Assembly (NCBI RefSeq): GCF_019578655.1
Contig: NC_063263.1
Location: 28,023,001-28,087,000 of the forward strand
Origin: Ricinus communis
Taxonomy: Eukaryota > Streptophyta > Magnoliopsida > Malpighiales > Euphorbiaceae
DNA: 64,000 nt
Direction of reading: 5' to 3'
The notes beneath the pieces are model-generated. The model was not told the origin of the DNA. It ran no database searches and was given only the letters and a program-made list of their open reading frames with translations. Below, piece after piece: positions 34,324 through 44,760 of this stretch (its first letter is position 1; every line of letters starts with the position of its first letter). Both the position numbers and the translations under genes were made by a program.

Positions 34324-35611
34324 CCTGTTGATGTTGGAGGGTTTTTTAGTGACACTTTCAAGCTCTGAATCATTGGATTCATCGCATTGGGCTTGATCTA
34401 TAGCACTGATATTCCTACTGCTTTAAGGAGTGTCTGGCACTATGTTTTTGGAAGACTCAGAAGTTGCTAATTTGCTAAGCTGTTCTCTGACTGCTCTAGC
34501 AAACTCAGTTTGCTTCTGAAATTGATCTTGGCTAAGCTTTGAGATTTGGTAGGGTTTGAAGACTGGATTTTTGAGCTTTTATGATTGGCTTGTCTCTTTT
34601 GGATGTTCAGTATTGGGGATTGGAGAGGTGAAGACTATAAGAGGTTTTTGGATCTGGCTTTCTATCCTAACAAGCTGCTTCCCTATTGTGTTAAGATAGG
34701 CATTCGAGAAATTGTTCTGCTGAACAATATTCTTGACATTCTTCTCAAGATCTTCTCCTATCAATTTGTAAGGTGTAGCCTCTATTTCATTCTCTCCATA
34801 AGGAATGGTTATCTTCCTAAGGGGAGGATGTTCAGACTGGATGGTTTGGTTTTCCCCGACCTTCCACTCTGGAGCCTTGTTTCTTACAGTGACAGGATTA
34901 ATAAGCTTTTCTTTGAAAGGATAAAGAATACTATTTTCTTTGCAATAAATTTGAAACTAATCAAAAAATTTGATTTGGACTTTGTTTTGAATGCAAAATT
35001 GATAGTATCTTTCTTGAATACTGTCCTTTTCTTGTAAAAAATTCTTAAAAAACCAAAGTTTTTTAGAATGGTTTCTCTTTGAATAGAAATCTTCATGTAA
35101 AAGCTTTTTATCAATTTAAAAATCTTTTGAAATCATGTTGATTTCTGCTTCTAGATTTTGTATTATTGCAGATGGTGATGGTGAAGAGGGGGTAGAGACG
35201 ATCCCTATCTCCTCATCTTCTTTCTTTGGTTCATTGTAGACTGGTCTGGGGATATTGCTTTGGTAATCAACATTCTGTAGTATATTGTTTGATCTTGGTA
35301 TATCAGATGTTGAAAATCTGAGTTGTGTTTGAGATGGAGTTGGTTCTTTGTAAGGAGCATAAATAATAGAAGGTATTTTTGATACCCTTCCAATATCTAT
35401 GGTCGATGTTGAAGAGTCATCATCAGAAAATCTAGAAGAGGTTGATTTCCTGTTGAATGTAAGCTTTACTTTTCCATCTAAAAATTGGGTTATATTTTTT
35501 AGATTTGTATTTGGCTCTGTTTGCTTTGGTGATTCAGGTTGGGTTGCTTCTTCAAGGATCCATTCTTTTGGAAGAGTGATATCTTTCCATTAAATGGTTT
35601 TTGGAATACTT
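34324..35611 (-). pseudogene. EVE MP C-terminus and MP-CP spacer, block M1 copy a
   Basis: On the minus strand this holds the movement-protein tail ('SDDDSSTSTIDIGRVSKIPS', about 35370-35430), an acidic Pro/Ser stretch, coiled-coil-like charged segments, and a spacer with LEKNVKNIVQQNNFSNAYLN (34690-34750) leading to CP. Multiple stops and frame changes occur. At about 35611 the MP sequence is joined directly to the intergenic region, so the MP N-terminal half is missing in this copy. The join lies at a shared ttgca word. Confidence 0.82.
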
Positions 35612-36419
35612 GCAATACTTTGATTCACGCTTTAAACAGCCTGTGGGAGCTTTAAATACTCTTGCAGAATCTGTTTTCCAGCCTATAAACTTATAGATCT
35701 GAAAATAAATTTGGACAGAAACAATCAGCAAGTTTCCGATGTGCAGGATCCTCTTCACGAGGCAAGCCGCGAGCATACGCTTGATGATGGGGAAAGAAGA
35801 AGATAAATAAAGAAGATAAACTTTGAATGCTTTATTGATAATAACAGGGCTTTGAACATAAACATATAAACAACTTTGAAAGCTTTAAACAAACATACAA
35901 CTTTGTAAAACTTTGAAACAAGAAGAATATAGACTTACAAGAGGAATTACAAGATTTCTCTCTCTCTCACTCACTCTTTTCACTCTAATTTCTTCTGTGA
36001 GAATTAGACTCAGGAAGAGCTTTCTTTCTTTCTCTCTTCTATGTTTTACTGAATTCTAAATTCTGAGGGATGAAGAAGGAGGACTCCTCTATATATAGAG
36101 GTCTTGGAGCTTTGGATACTTGTCACGGGCTTTGGATGCTTTGCTTAGTGGAGTTTGAAATGATTCCACTTGTCTTTGGAGTCTTGTGGAGATTCTTCAC
36201 ATGCTTTGGAGTCTTTTGATAATGCCAACCGCTCTTTGAGAAAGTTGTCGGCCATGCTTTGAAAGAATCTTTTGCTTTTTTGACTTTTGTTTTTTTTTTT
36301 TTTTTTGTTTTTTTTTTCTTTTTGTGGGCTTTAGTGTGGGCTTTTTGGCTCAACACAAATAACCTTGGGCTACCATTTCTGGTTTTTAACCCATGGGCTT
36401 TAAAAGAAGGAGATAATAT
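35612..36419 (-). promoter_or_regulatory. EVE intergenic region/promoter and leader, block M1
   Basis: This is the reverse complement of 44761-45650. In minus-strand order it has a T/A homopolymer-rich stretch (36290-36320), a CAAAG-rich segment, the TATA box inside the palindrome CCTCTATATATAGAGG (36086-36101), a pyrimidine/purine-rich leader and an AATAAA (complement of 35831-35836). Its direction would drive transcription leftward into the truncated MP-CP-PR copy. No TGGTATCAGAGC-type initiator-Met PBS is seen. Confidence 0.8.
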
Positions 36420-37923
36420 TTATGAGATTTTGAGTATCCCATAACAATCGTCTCATTGGATCATCCAAATCGAATGCAGTGATCTAACCTTGGAAGAGGA
36501 TGATGATGAGGCTTTGGATTTGCCTTTAGAAGAAATTTATTTCAGGACAAACTGTTTTATAAGTTGTAGGAAATCTTCTTGGTTTGAAATTTCTGGCAAG
36601 CTTTGGAAGGAGAAAAGACTTACGTACGAGCGTTGTTTGTTCTTTAGGAGGAGGCAAGAAGCTATGTTTGGTCAAGAAGTTTTGAACGGCTTTTAGGGAC
36701 AGTTTGTCTTGGTGGTTGAATTTATCCCACCATTTTACTTTGAATCGACGGATAAGTGTAATCTCACCATCTGGAAGCAGATTGAAGTGAAAGTACCATA
36801 CACATACCCAGGGTAAAAAGAAATTTGAATAGAAGAGGAGAAGCGGGGGAAAACGCTTTTCCATGGAATTTGGTTTGTAATTTGCTTTGAAGAGGTTGAA
36901 CAGGGGTAAGACTTTAGGAATGAGAGTCTCAGGGGCATTACCGTAGTAATTCCACCACTGTTTAAACCAATAAGGGATTTTGGAGGTTTGGATATTGGTG
37001 TCGAAGTAGAATAGCCAGGAGTGGCTTCTTCCTTCGTTTTGGATAAGAAAGGTATTGAACCGGGCTTACTTCGGTAATCCCGATAGGAGAAAGAGGTGTT
37101 AAGATTTGAAGGGTAGGTTCTTTTTAGAAGTAGGGAAGGAACGAAGAGAGTGTAAATCCATACCCCAATCAGACGGGTGAAGGATTCTTTGGATTGTGCA
37201 TGTTGAATATGCAGGGTCTTTATGGGCTTTGTCTTTTTTGAAATGCTTGAATTTGGCTGAACCAGTAACCTCAAGGATTGACTGGTAATAAGCCTGAGGC
37301 TTTGAAATATTCCAGGGTTTAAAAAATCAACCTGGAGGGAAAATCTTTGAAACCAATTTTGAGGGGCTTTCTGTGCAGAATCCTTCCTCAATGGTTAAAA
37401 CATTTTGAAAAATAGGTTTTTCCAAATACTCATTTGATTTAAAACATTTTGATTGCGTCAAAACAATCTCCTGAGAGTTTGGCTTTGAAAGACTATTTGA
37501 GTTTTGAGATAGATTTGGAGGGAAAATCTCTATCTCGGTATTTTGAAAAGGGATAGATAATATACCTTTACCCCTTGTGGAGGAGGATGACAACTTTGGA
37601 GTCGCTTCTAGCTTTGGAATAATTTGCTTTGTAGATGGTTCAGACAGAGTTGAACCATTTGCCTTTGTATTCTTCTACTCTTTGAATGAATTCGTGGTCC
37701 ACGGGCAAGCCATTCCCCGAATTTGTTTGGCTTGATCGGCTTTGAAGGGATCCATTTTTTGTTGAACTGGATCCGGTTGATTAATTTCTTCTTGGATTAT
37801 CTCAGTCCAAGTCCTGATGGGCTTTGAAGTTGAAGGGAGAACTTCCTTCACTGGGCTTTGGATTTGGGCCGGCTTTGAAGTGGCCGTGGACTTTTCTTCT
37901 TTGGATTTTGACTTTCTTGGCAT
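36420..37923 (-). pseudogene. ORF2: EVE ORF2 (unknown function), block M1
   Basis: This is the second ORF of the virus, of unknown function. It starts MPRKSKSKEEKSTATSKPAQ at 37923 and ends at a stop complementary to 36420-36422. It has a basic N-terminus, a Pro/Ser/Gln-rich first third, a hydrophobic, Trp-containing middle ('VKWWDKFNHQDKLSLKAVQN', about 36680-36740) and a Ser/Lys-rich C-terminus. Frame changes occur near 37710, 37600, 37330 and within the last 300 bases. A one-polyprotein-plus-ORF2 layout is characteristic of florendoviruses. It is an inverted duplicate of 43264-44760. Confidence 0.82.
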
Positions 37924-38365
37924 TTTGTATCACTCCTGTTTTTGTAAGAACTCTCCGGTTAGAAAGTCGGGAATAGAATTTGATTCTCCTCGAATAAATT
38001 CAATTTCAAAATCAAAACAGATAAGATAGCTTGCCAGCGGGGCGAAAATCATTTTGAAGCTATATTTTGGACATCTTTTGTAAAACTTCTTTCGCAGGAC
38101 TTGCAATCAATCCTTAAAAGAAATTTTTGATTTAAAAGATCGCTTTGAAATTTAGAAATCTGAGAGAACTATCGAAAGGATTTCCTTTTGATAGTAGAAT
38201 AATTTTTTCGGGTATCATTCCGGTGGCGAGTAAACCGGACAATACATTCTTTGGAATTTTGAACTTGCTTTAGAATCCCACCATATCCTAATTCTGATGC
38301 ATCCGTTTCTACAATCTTAAATGTAGAAGGATCAGCTAGATGTAGGCAAGGAATTTCTAAAACTT
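37924..38365 (-). pseudogene. RH: EVE RNase H, block M1
   Basis: This is the minus-strand caulimovirid RNase H with the first catalytic Asp in 'FKIVETDASELGYGGILKQ' (about 38273-38330), then a run of frame changes to its C-terminal end just before ORF2. A small deletion/frameshift near 38365 separates it from RT. The parallel copy on the plus strand (42868-43257) keeps a cleaner frame. Confidence 0.85.
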
Positions 38366-39287
38366 GTATGCTGATCAGACCAAGGAGGGGGGTTTTTCCT
38401 AAGCCTATCATGCAGGGGCTTTGCGAGACAGTTTAAATTAGGATAAAAATCCATAACATAATTTAAACTACCAAGAAATCTTTGAAGCTGGGTTTTTTCC
38501 AAAATTTTATCTGGAAACTTTGAAGTGAATGCAAGGGATCTCTCAATCGGAGTAATTGTACCCCGAAAAATGTAATGACTAAGAAATCTAATTTTCGTTT
38601 GAAAAAGAGATATCTTAGACTTTGAAACCACTAAACCATTTTTCTTAACAACATAGAAAAACGTTTCTAGATGTTTAAAATGTTGTTCAATGGAATTTGA
38701 AAAGATTAAAACATCATCTATGTAGACAATGCAGAACTTTGAAAATGGATTAAAAATGTCATTCATGATTTTCTGGAATTCAGAAGGGGCATTTTTTAAT
38801 CCAAAAGGCATCACATTCCACTCATATTGACCGAATGGGACTGTAAATGCCGTTTTGTAACGATCTTTTGGATCAATCTGGATTTGCCAAAATCCTGATT
38901 TCATGTCAAACTTTGAAAAGATGAATGCGAATGCGAGTTTTGTAAAAGATCTTTCTTATTTGGAATAGGATACCTAATCCACTTAAGAGCTTTGTTCAGG
39001 GGTTTATAGTTGATCACTAGCCTAGGAGTTCCTCTTTCTATTTCGCTATTCTTATTGACATAGAAAGCTGCACAAGACCAAGGTGATCTAGACTTTGTAA
39101 TTAAACCCTTAGACTCAAGATCTTTAATCTCTAATCTGCAATGGCTTTCTAAAGACTCATTCATCCGAATGGAGTCCGGCTTTAGTAGGGATTTGCTTAT
39201 CCGAAAATCGTTTTCATATGGCAAATCTACCATATGTTGCTTTCGATTCCAAAAAGCATTTGGAAGATCGGGCGAGTTCATCCTCAA
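38366..39287 (-). pseudogene. RT: EVE reverse transcriptase, block M1
   Basis: This is the only reverse transcriptase in the viral locus. Minus-strand blocks are 'ESLESHCRLEIKDLESKGLI', SPWSCAAFYVNK, 'RLVINYKPLNKALKWIRYPI', 'MKSGFWQIQIDPKDRYKTAF', 'VMPFGLKNAPSEFQKIMNDI' and the catalytic Y-I-D-D (38713-38724), followed by the connection region 'FLGSLNYVMDFYPNL'. Frame changes lie near 38905 and 39285. The motif set and the YIDD variant fit Caulimoviridae rather than Ty3/gypsy. Without intact MP, CP or PR it is a relic. Confidence 0.92.
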
Positions 39288-39850
39288 TCTTCATTTGAAA
39301 ATCAGAAATTTTTCTTTGAACAAAATCATTTTGCAGTTGATCTAGGATTCTCTTCAAACCCACATCTTGTTGAAGATGAGAAAGATGGGTTTGTTTACCT
39401 TCGATCAAAGCATTGATTTCAAAATTGTAAATGGAATGTGCTTTGATAAGATTCAAATTTCTCTTTTTTGGTTTTTCTAGAAAAGGAAAAACAATCTTTG
39501 AATCTTTAGCTTTGAAAATGATTCTAGCAGTTGTCACTTTAAAAGGAGTTATCAAATTGATAAAGCGGAGTCCCTAAGATAACGATTTCTTGAAGATCCT
39601 TTGTAAGAATAAAAACATTCTTTAAAGCAATGTTATTATTAAGAATTATGACTTCAGTTTTACCGGCCAATCTTAATCTTTGAAGAATTGGTCAAGTTAG
39701 CCTTTCTTTGGTTTCTTGATGAAACCTTTTAGGAACCGATTCGCGATTGATACAATTGAGGTCGCTCTGTATCAAACAACGCGATGGTTTCTATCCGGAA
39801 ATCACCAGGGAAAACAAGCTTTATTTGAATCAAATATTTTCTCGAAGTAA
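39214..39850 (-). pseudogene. PR: EVE protease, block M1 copy b
   Basis: This copy of the viral protease runs on into the RT lead-in ('NDFVQRKISDFQMKIEDELA'). The catalytic region is destroyed: after the residues ALFDT, small deletions near 39765 shift the frame and the G-A of the motif is lost. It otherwise parallels 32165-32760 as a direct repeat. Confidence 0.87.
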
Positions 39851-41457
39851 TGTCCTTTAAAACATTGATAAAGTTTTCAGGAACATTTTCAGAAACTTCA
39901 AGGTTTTGAAAATCATTTTCCTCATCAGAATCAGAATCACTATTCTGTTTGAGGATCAGGCTTTGAAGCAAAACAGAATCATTTTGTTGTTTTTCTTTCA
40001 ACTCTTTGAGTTCTGTTTTGATGGTTTTAATCTCTTTCTGGAGTTCTTGAACAGTAGGAAGAGGGTTTTTCAACTTCTTCCCTTTGTCTAAAATCATAGT
40101 AAGATTATAAGTACTCTTACTAGAAGAAGGAACCAGAGATTCAGTTTTCAAAATTTCTTTTAAAACCTGCTTTTGAATAAGAGGATCACTAATATGCTTT
40201 ACAGCCTCAAGAAGAGCTTCTTGTTGCCTAGTGAGCATATTAATGTTCTTTGAAGAGCTTTCTGAATCTGTCTCAGAACAATCAGTTGAGGTTTTGATTT
40301 CATCAATTTGAAATTCTTCCTCACTGTTTGAGAACTCTGATTCAGATGAATCAACTAGAAGAGCAGAAATCTTTTGCAAAACTTCTTCTTCTATTTGAAG
40401 CTCAGCGGTCTTTTGGAAAACTTACAATACTTCAAGTATGGCCTTTCTTACCACATTTAAAGCATGTAATTTTTGAAAAATCTTTTTAGAATCTTTCTTT
40501 GGAAATTTAGAATGAAATTTGGAAGAAGATGGCTTTTTATAGAAATTCTCCTTGCTTTTAGAAGGCTTTCTATATTTGGAAAATCGCTTCTTTTTGAAAG
40601 ACTTTGAGTAAGAATCAACTTTGCATTTCCCTTTGCAATTAGACACGGGCTCTATTGGGTTGTACTCAAGCGAAACTACCTAGTTCCTGCCTAGTCTTTT
40701 TCATCTCCCATTTGAGCTGTCTTTGAAGCTTAAGGTCATGACAAATCTTTAAACCTTCTTTCTGGGTTAGACTAACTAACTCACCATAAGTGTAGAAATC
40801 ATAAGGGATTTGACCATTATGGGCTTCTCTTATGGTATTCCTAACTCTTTCACCTAAAATCTTAGGTAAACCGGCTAAGAACTTTTCTTTCCAGAAAGGT
40901 TGGCTAGAATCTTCCCTAAGCATGACTCTGGTTAGGAAAGTGTCTTTGTAACTTTGAAAGTTGCTAAGCTTCTTACAGGTAAGGTTGCTAAGGAGCTCGG
41001 CATTTTTGTCTTTAAGCAGAGAAGGGTCTCCTATGAAATGTAGGGAAATAGTGAGGATTAGGGTTGAAACCGCATCCTCAATTGGATTTCCTATTTCATC
41101 TAGGATTGGAGTTCCTTCTACTGTTGTTTGGATAGCACCTAGGATTTGGAGTTGCTGTGCTTGAGTGAGATGATAATCCCACCATCCTTTAAGCTGGCCA
41201 GAAAATCCAGCTATCAGGAGCTCAGCAATGGCTCTATCGGAGGTACCACTTTGGGTTTTGTAAGCATTGGCTGCCATGGTCATCTGCTGCAAGAGACCAA
41301 GGATGTTGTACTCAGACATTCCATCTATATTCCATTCATAGACGGAGGAGGCATTGAATCTAGACTGGGTTAGGATGTTGTTCCTATTTTCAATTCCTAG
41401 ATCTGGAGCAGTACTCCTAGGAGTATTCCAGGTTAATCTAGGGGCTTGGATTCCCAA
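39851..41457 (-). pseudogene. CP: EVE coat protein region, block M1 copy b
   Basis: The core (41457-40666, 263 codons open) is the best-preserved part of the virus. It has 'SSVYEWNIDGMSEYNILGLL', 'AGFSGQLKGWWDYHLTQAQQ', 'FQSYKDTFLTRVML' and 'PFWKEKFLAGLPKILGERVR'. After a frame break near 40660 comes the Lys/Ser-rich basic stretch. Another frame change disrupts the zinc knuckle near 40440-40470, and the acidic tail (SSESEFSNSEEEFQID) follows. It encodes the capsid protein in functional relatives. Confidence 0.9.
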
Positions 41458-42000
41458 TCTGTTGATGTTGAAGGGTTTTGGAATGAGGATTTCAAGCTCT
41501 GAATCATTTGACTCATCGCTTTGTGCTTGTCCTATAGCACTGATATTCCTACTGCTTTGAGGAGTATCTGGTACTAGATTTTTGGACGACTCGGAGGTTG
41601 CTAATCTACTTATTTCTCATTTGCTTTGGCAAACTCGGTTTGCTTTTGGAAATGGTCTTGGCTCGGCTTTGTGGTGATAAGGCTTAAAAGCGGGTTTTAA
41701 GCTTTTCGACCGGTTCGACTCTTTGGTTGACCAAGATTAGGGATTGGAGATGTCACCACTACAGGGGGCTTTTGAATCTGGTTTTCTATTCTAACCAGTT
41801 GCTTTCCTATAGTGTTTAGACAGGTGTTCGAATAATTGTTCTGTTGAACAATATTCTTGACATTCTTTTCTAGGTCTTCGCCTACCAATTTGTAAGGTGT
41901 AGCCTCTATCTCACTCTCTCCATAAGGAATGGTTATCTTCCTAAGGGGAGGATGTTCGGGCTTAGGTTTTCTCCTACCTTCCACTCAGGGGCTATGTTCC
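41458..42000 (-). pseudogene. EVE MP-CP spacer, block M1 copy b
   Basis: This is the polyprotein segment between MP and CP. The open part is 41984-41697, with 'PPLRKITIPYGESEIEATPY' and 'LEKNVKNIVQQNNYSNTCLN'. No known domain is recognised. The asparagine/glutamine-rich heptad-like stretch may form a coiled coil (inference). Stops or frame changes occur on both sides. Confidence 0.75.
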
Positions 42001-42865
42001 TTACTGTGACAGGACTAATGGACTTATCCTTAAAGGGATAAAGGATACCATTTTCTTTGCAGTAAATTTGAAACCAATCAAAAAATTTGATTTGGGCTTT
42101 ATTTTGAATGCAAAATTGATAGTATTTTCCTGAATACTATCTTTTTCTTTTAAAAAATTCTTAAAAAACCAAAGTTTCTTAAGATGGTTTTTCTTTGAAT
42201 AGAAATCTTCATGCAAGAGTTTTTTATCAATTTCAAACTCTTTTGAAATCATGTTGATCTCTGCTTCAAGGTTTTGGGTAATGGCTGATGGTGATGGTGA
42301 AGACGGGGTAGAGGTTATCTCTATATCTTCGTCATCATTCTTTGGATCAGTGTAGACTGGTCTGGGGATATTGCTTTGGTAATCAACATTCTGGAGTGTT
42401 TTTGGAATATCAGATGTTGAAAATCTGGGTTGTGTTTGGGATGGAATTGGTTCTTTGTAAGGGGCATAGATAACAGAAGGAATTTTGGATACCCTTCCAA
42501 TATCTATGGTCGAGGTTGAAGAACCATCATCAGAAAATCTAGAGGAAGTTGACTTTCTGTTGAATGTGATCTTTACCTTTCCATCTGGATATTGGGCTAT
42601 GTGTTTAAGGTTTGTGTTTGGTTCTGCTTGCTTTGGAGATGTAGGTTGGGTTGCACCTTCGAGGATCCATTCTTCTGGAAGTGTAATGTCTTTCCATTGA
42701 ATGGTCTTTGGAATGGTTGTATTTGATTTGGATAGATCTGTTTGAAGGAACAGGGTTTCTCCTTTTGGTGAGTGTAGCTTGTGTTTGGAACCAAAGGCAG
42801 AAATCATAGCTTTGTAATGAATTTTGAAAATTAATGCTATTGGAATAGATCCTTCAAGCATTTTG
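42001..42865 (-). pseudogene. MP: EVE movement protein C-terminal half, block M1 copy b
   Basis: A 286-codon open stretch on the minus strand begins MLEGSIPIALIFKIHYKAMI, the distal half of the 30K domain, followed by 'SDDGSSTSTIDIGRVSKIPS', a Pro/Ser-rich acidic linker and a Lys/Phe-rich segment. The N-terminal half is absent because the viral sequence flips strand at about 42862-42868. It is an inverted duplicate of 31765-32160 in block P1. Confidence 0.87.
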
Positions 42866-43257
42866 TAATTGTAGAAACGGATGCATCAGAATTAGGATAT
42901 GGTGGGATTCTAAAGCAAGTTCAAAATTCCAAAGAATGTATTGTCCAGTTTACTTCTGCTCACTGGAATGATACCCAAAAAAATTATTCTACTATCAAAA
43001 AGGAAATCCTTTCGATAGTTCTCTGTATTTCTAAATTTCAAAGCGATCTTTTAAATCAAAAATTTCTTTTAAGGATTGATTGCAAGTCTGCAAAAGAAGT
43101 TTTACAAAAAGATGTCCAAAATATAGCTTCAAAACAGATTTTCGCCCGTTGGCAAGCTATCTTATCTGTTTTTGATTTTGAAATTGAATTTATTCGAGGA
43201 GAATCAAATTCTATTCCTGACTTTCTAACCAGAGAGTTCTTACAAAAACAGGAGTGA
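42866..43257 (+). pseudogene. RH: EVE RNase H, block P2
   Basis: The plus-strand RNase H begins abruptly at VETDASELGYGGIL (first catalytic Asp) and is open to a TGA at 43255-43257. It includes 'WNDTQKNYSTIKKEIL' (with the motif-2 Glu), 'LLRIDCKSAKEVL' (motif-3 Asp) and 'FEIEFIRGESNSIPDFLTRE' (final catalytic region). It lacks RT upstream because of the strand switch. The ORF2 start codon follows the stop by six bases, which shows the native gene junction. Confidence 0.88.
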
Positions 43258-43263
43258 TACAAA

Positions 43264-44760
43264 ATGCCAAGAAAGTCAAAATCCAAAGAAGAAAAGTCCA
43301 CGGCCACTTCAAAGCCGGCCCAAATCCAAAGCCCAGTGAAGGAAGTTCTCCCTTCAACTTCAAAGCCCATCAGGACTTGGACTGAGATAATCCAAGAAGA
43401 AATTAATCAACCGGATCCAGTTCAACAACAAATGGATCCCTTCAAAGCCGATCAAGCCAAACAAATTCAGGAATGGCTTGCCCAGCAGGACCCTGAATTC
43501 ATTCAAAGAGTAGAAGAATACAAAAGGCAAATGGTTCAATCCCTGTCTGAACCATCTACAAAGCAAATTATTCCAAAGCTAGAAGCGACTCCAAAGTCGT
43601 CATCCTCCTCCACAAAGGGTAAAGGTATATTATCTATCCCTTTTCAAAATACCGAGATAGAGATTTTCCCTCCAAATCTATCTCAAAACTCAAATAGTCT
43701 TTCAAAGCCAAACTCTCAGGAGATTGTTTTGACGCAATCAAAACGTTTTAAATCAAATGAGTATTTGGAAAAACCTATTTTTCAAAATGTTTTAACCATT
43801 GAGGAAGGATTCTGCACAGAAAGCCCCTCAAAATTGGTTTCAAAGATTTTCCTCCAGTTGGTTTTTAAACCCGGAATATTTCAAAGCCTCGGGCTTATTA
43901 CCGGTCAATCCTTGAGGTTACTGGTTCGACCAAATTCAAGCATTTCAAAAAAGACAAAGCCCATAAAGACCCTGCATATTCAACATGCACAATCCAAAGA
44001 ATCCTTCACCCGTCTGATTGGGGTATGGATTTACACTCTCTTCGTTCCTTCCCTACTTCTCTAAAAAGAACCTACCCTTCAAATCTTAACACCTCTTTCT
44101 CCTATTGGGATTACCGTGAAGCTGGTTCAATACCTTCTTATCCAAAACGAAGGAAGAAGCCACTCCTGGCTATTCTACTTTGACACCAATATCCAAACCT
44201 CCAAAATCCCTTATTGGTTTAAACAGTGGTGGAATTACTACGGTAATGCCCCTGAGACTCTCATTCCTGAAGTCTTACCCCTGTTCAACCTCTTCAAAGC
44301 TAATTACAAACCAAATTCCATGGAAAAGCGTTTTCCCAGCTTCTCCTTTCGCTCAAATTTCTTTTACCCGGGTATGTGTATGGTACTTTCACTTCAATCT
44401 GCTTCCAAATGGTGAGATTACACTTATCCGTCGATTCAAAGTAAAATGGTGGGATAAATTCAACCACCAAGACAAACTGTCCCTAAAAGCCGTTCAAAAC
44501 TTCTTGACCAAACATAGCTTCTTGCCTCCTCCTAAAGAACAAACAACGTTCTTGGCATGTAAGTCTTTTCTCCTTCCAAAGCTTGTTGCATTTCAAACCA
44601 AGAAGATTTCCTACAACTTATAAAACAGTTGTCTGAAACAGCTTCTTCTAAAGGCAAATCCAAAGCCTCATCATCATCCTCTTCCAGTGCTAGTACTGCT
44701 GCATTCGATTTGGATGATCCAGCGGGAGACGATTGTTATGGGATACTCAAAATCTCATAA
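43264..44760 (+). pseudogene. ORF2: EVE ORF2 (unknown function), block P2
   Basis: The ATG at 43264 and the TAA at 44758-44760 are in the same frame (498 codons). The first 266 codons are open, and the frame then meets a stop at 44062-44064. Coding likeness moves to another frame between about 44370 and 44590 and returns for a Ser-rich acidic end (FDLDDPAGDDCYGILKIS). Composition: basic start, Pro/Ser/Lys-rich first 200 residues, aromatic-rich middle (YWFKQWWNYYGNAPE), low-complexity tail. No known domain is recognised. The better preserved of the two ORF2 copies. Confidence 0.83.
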
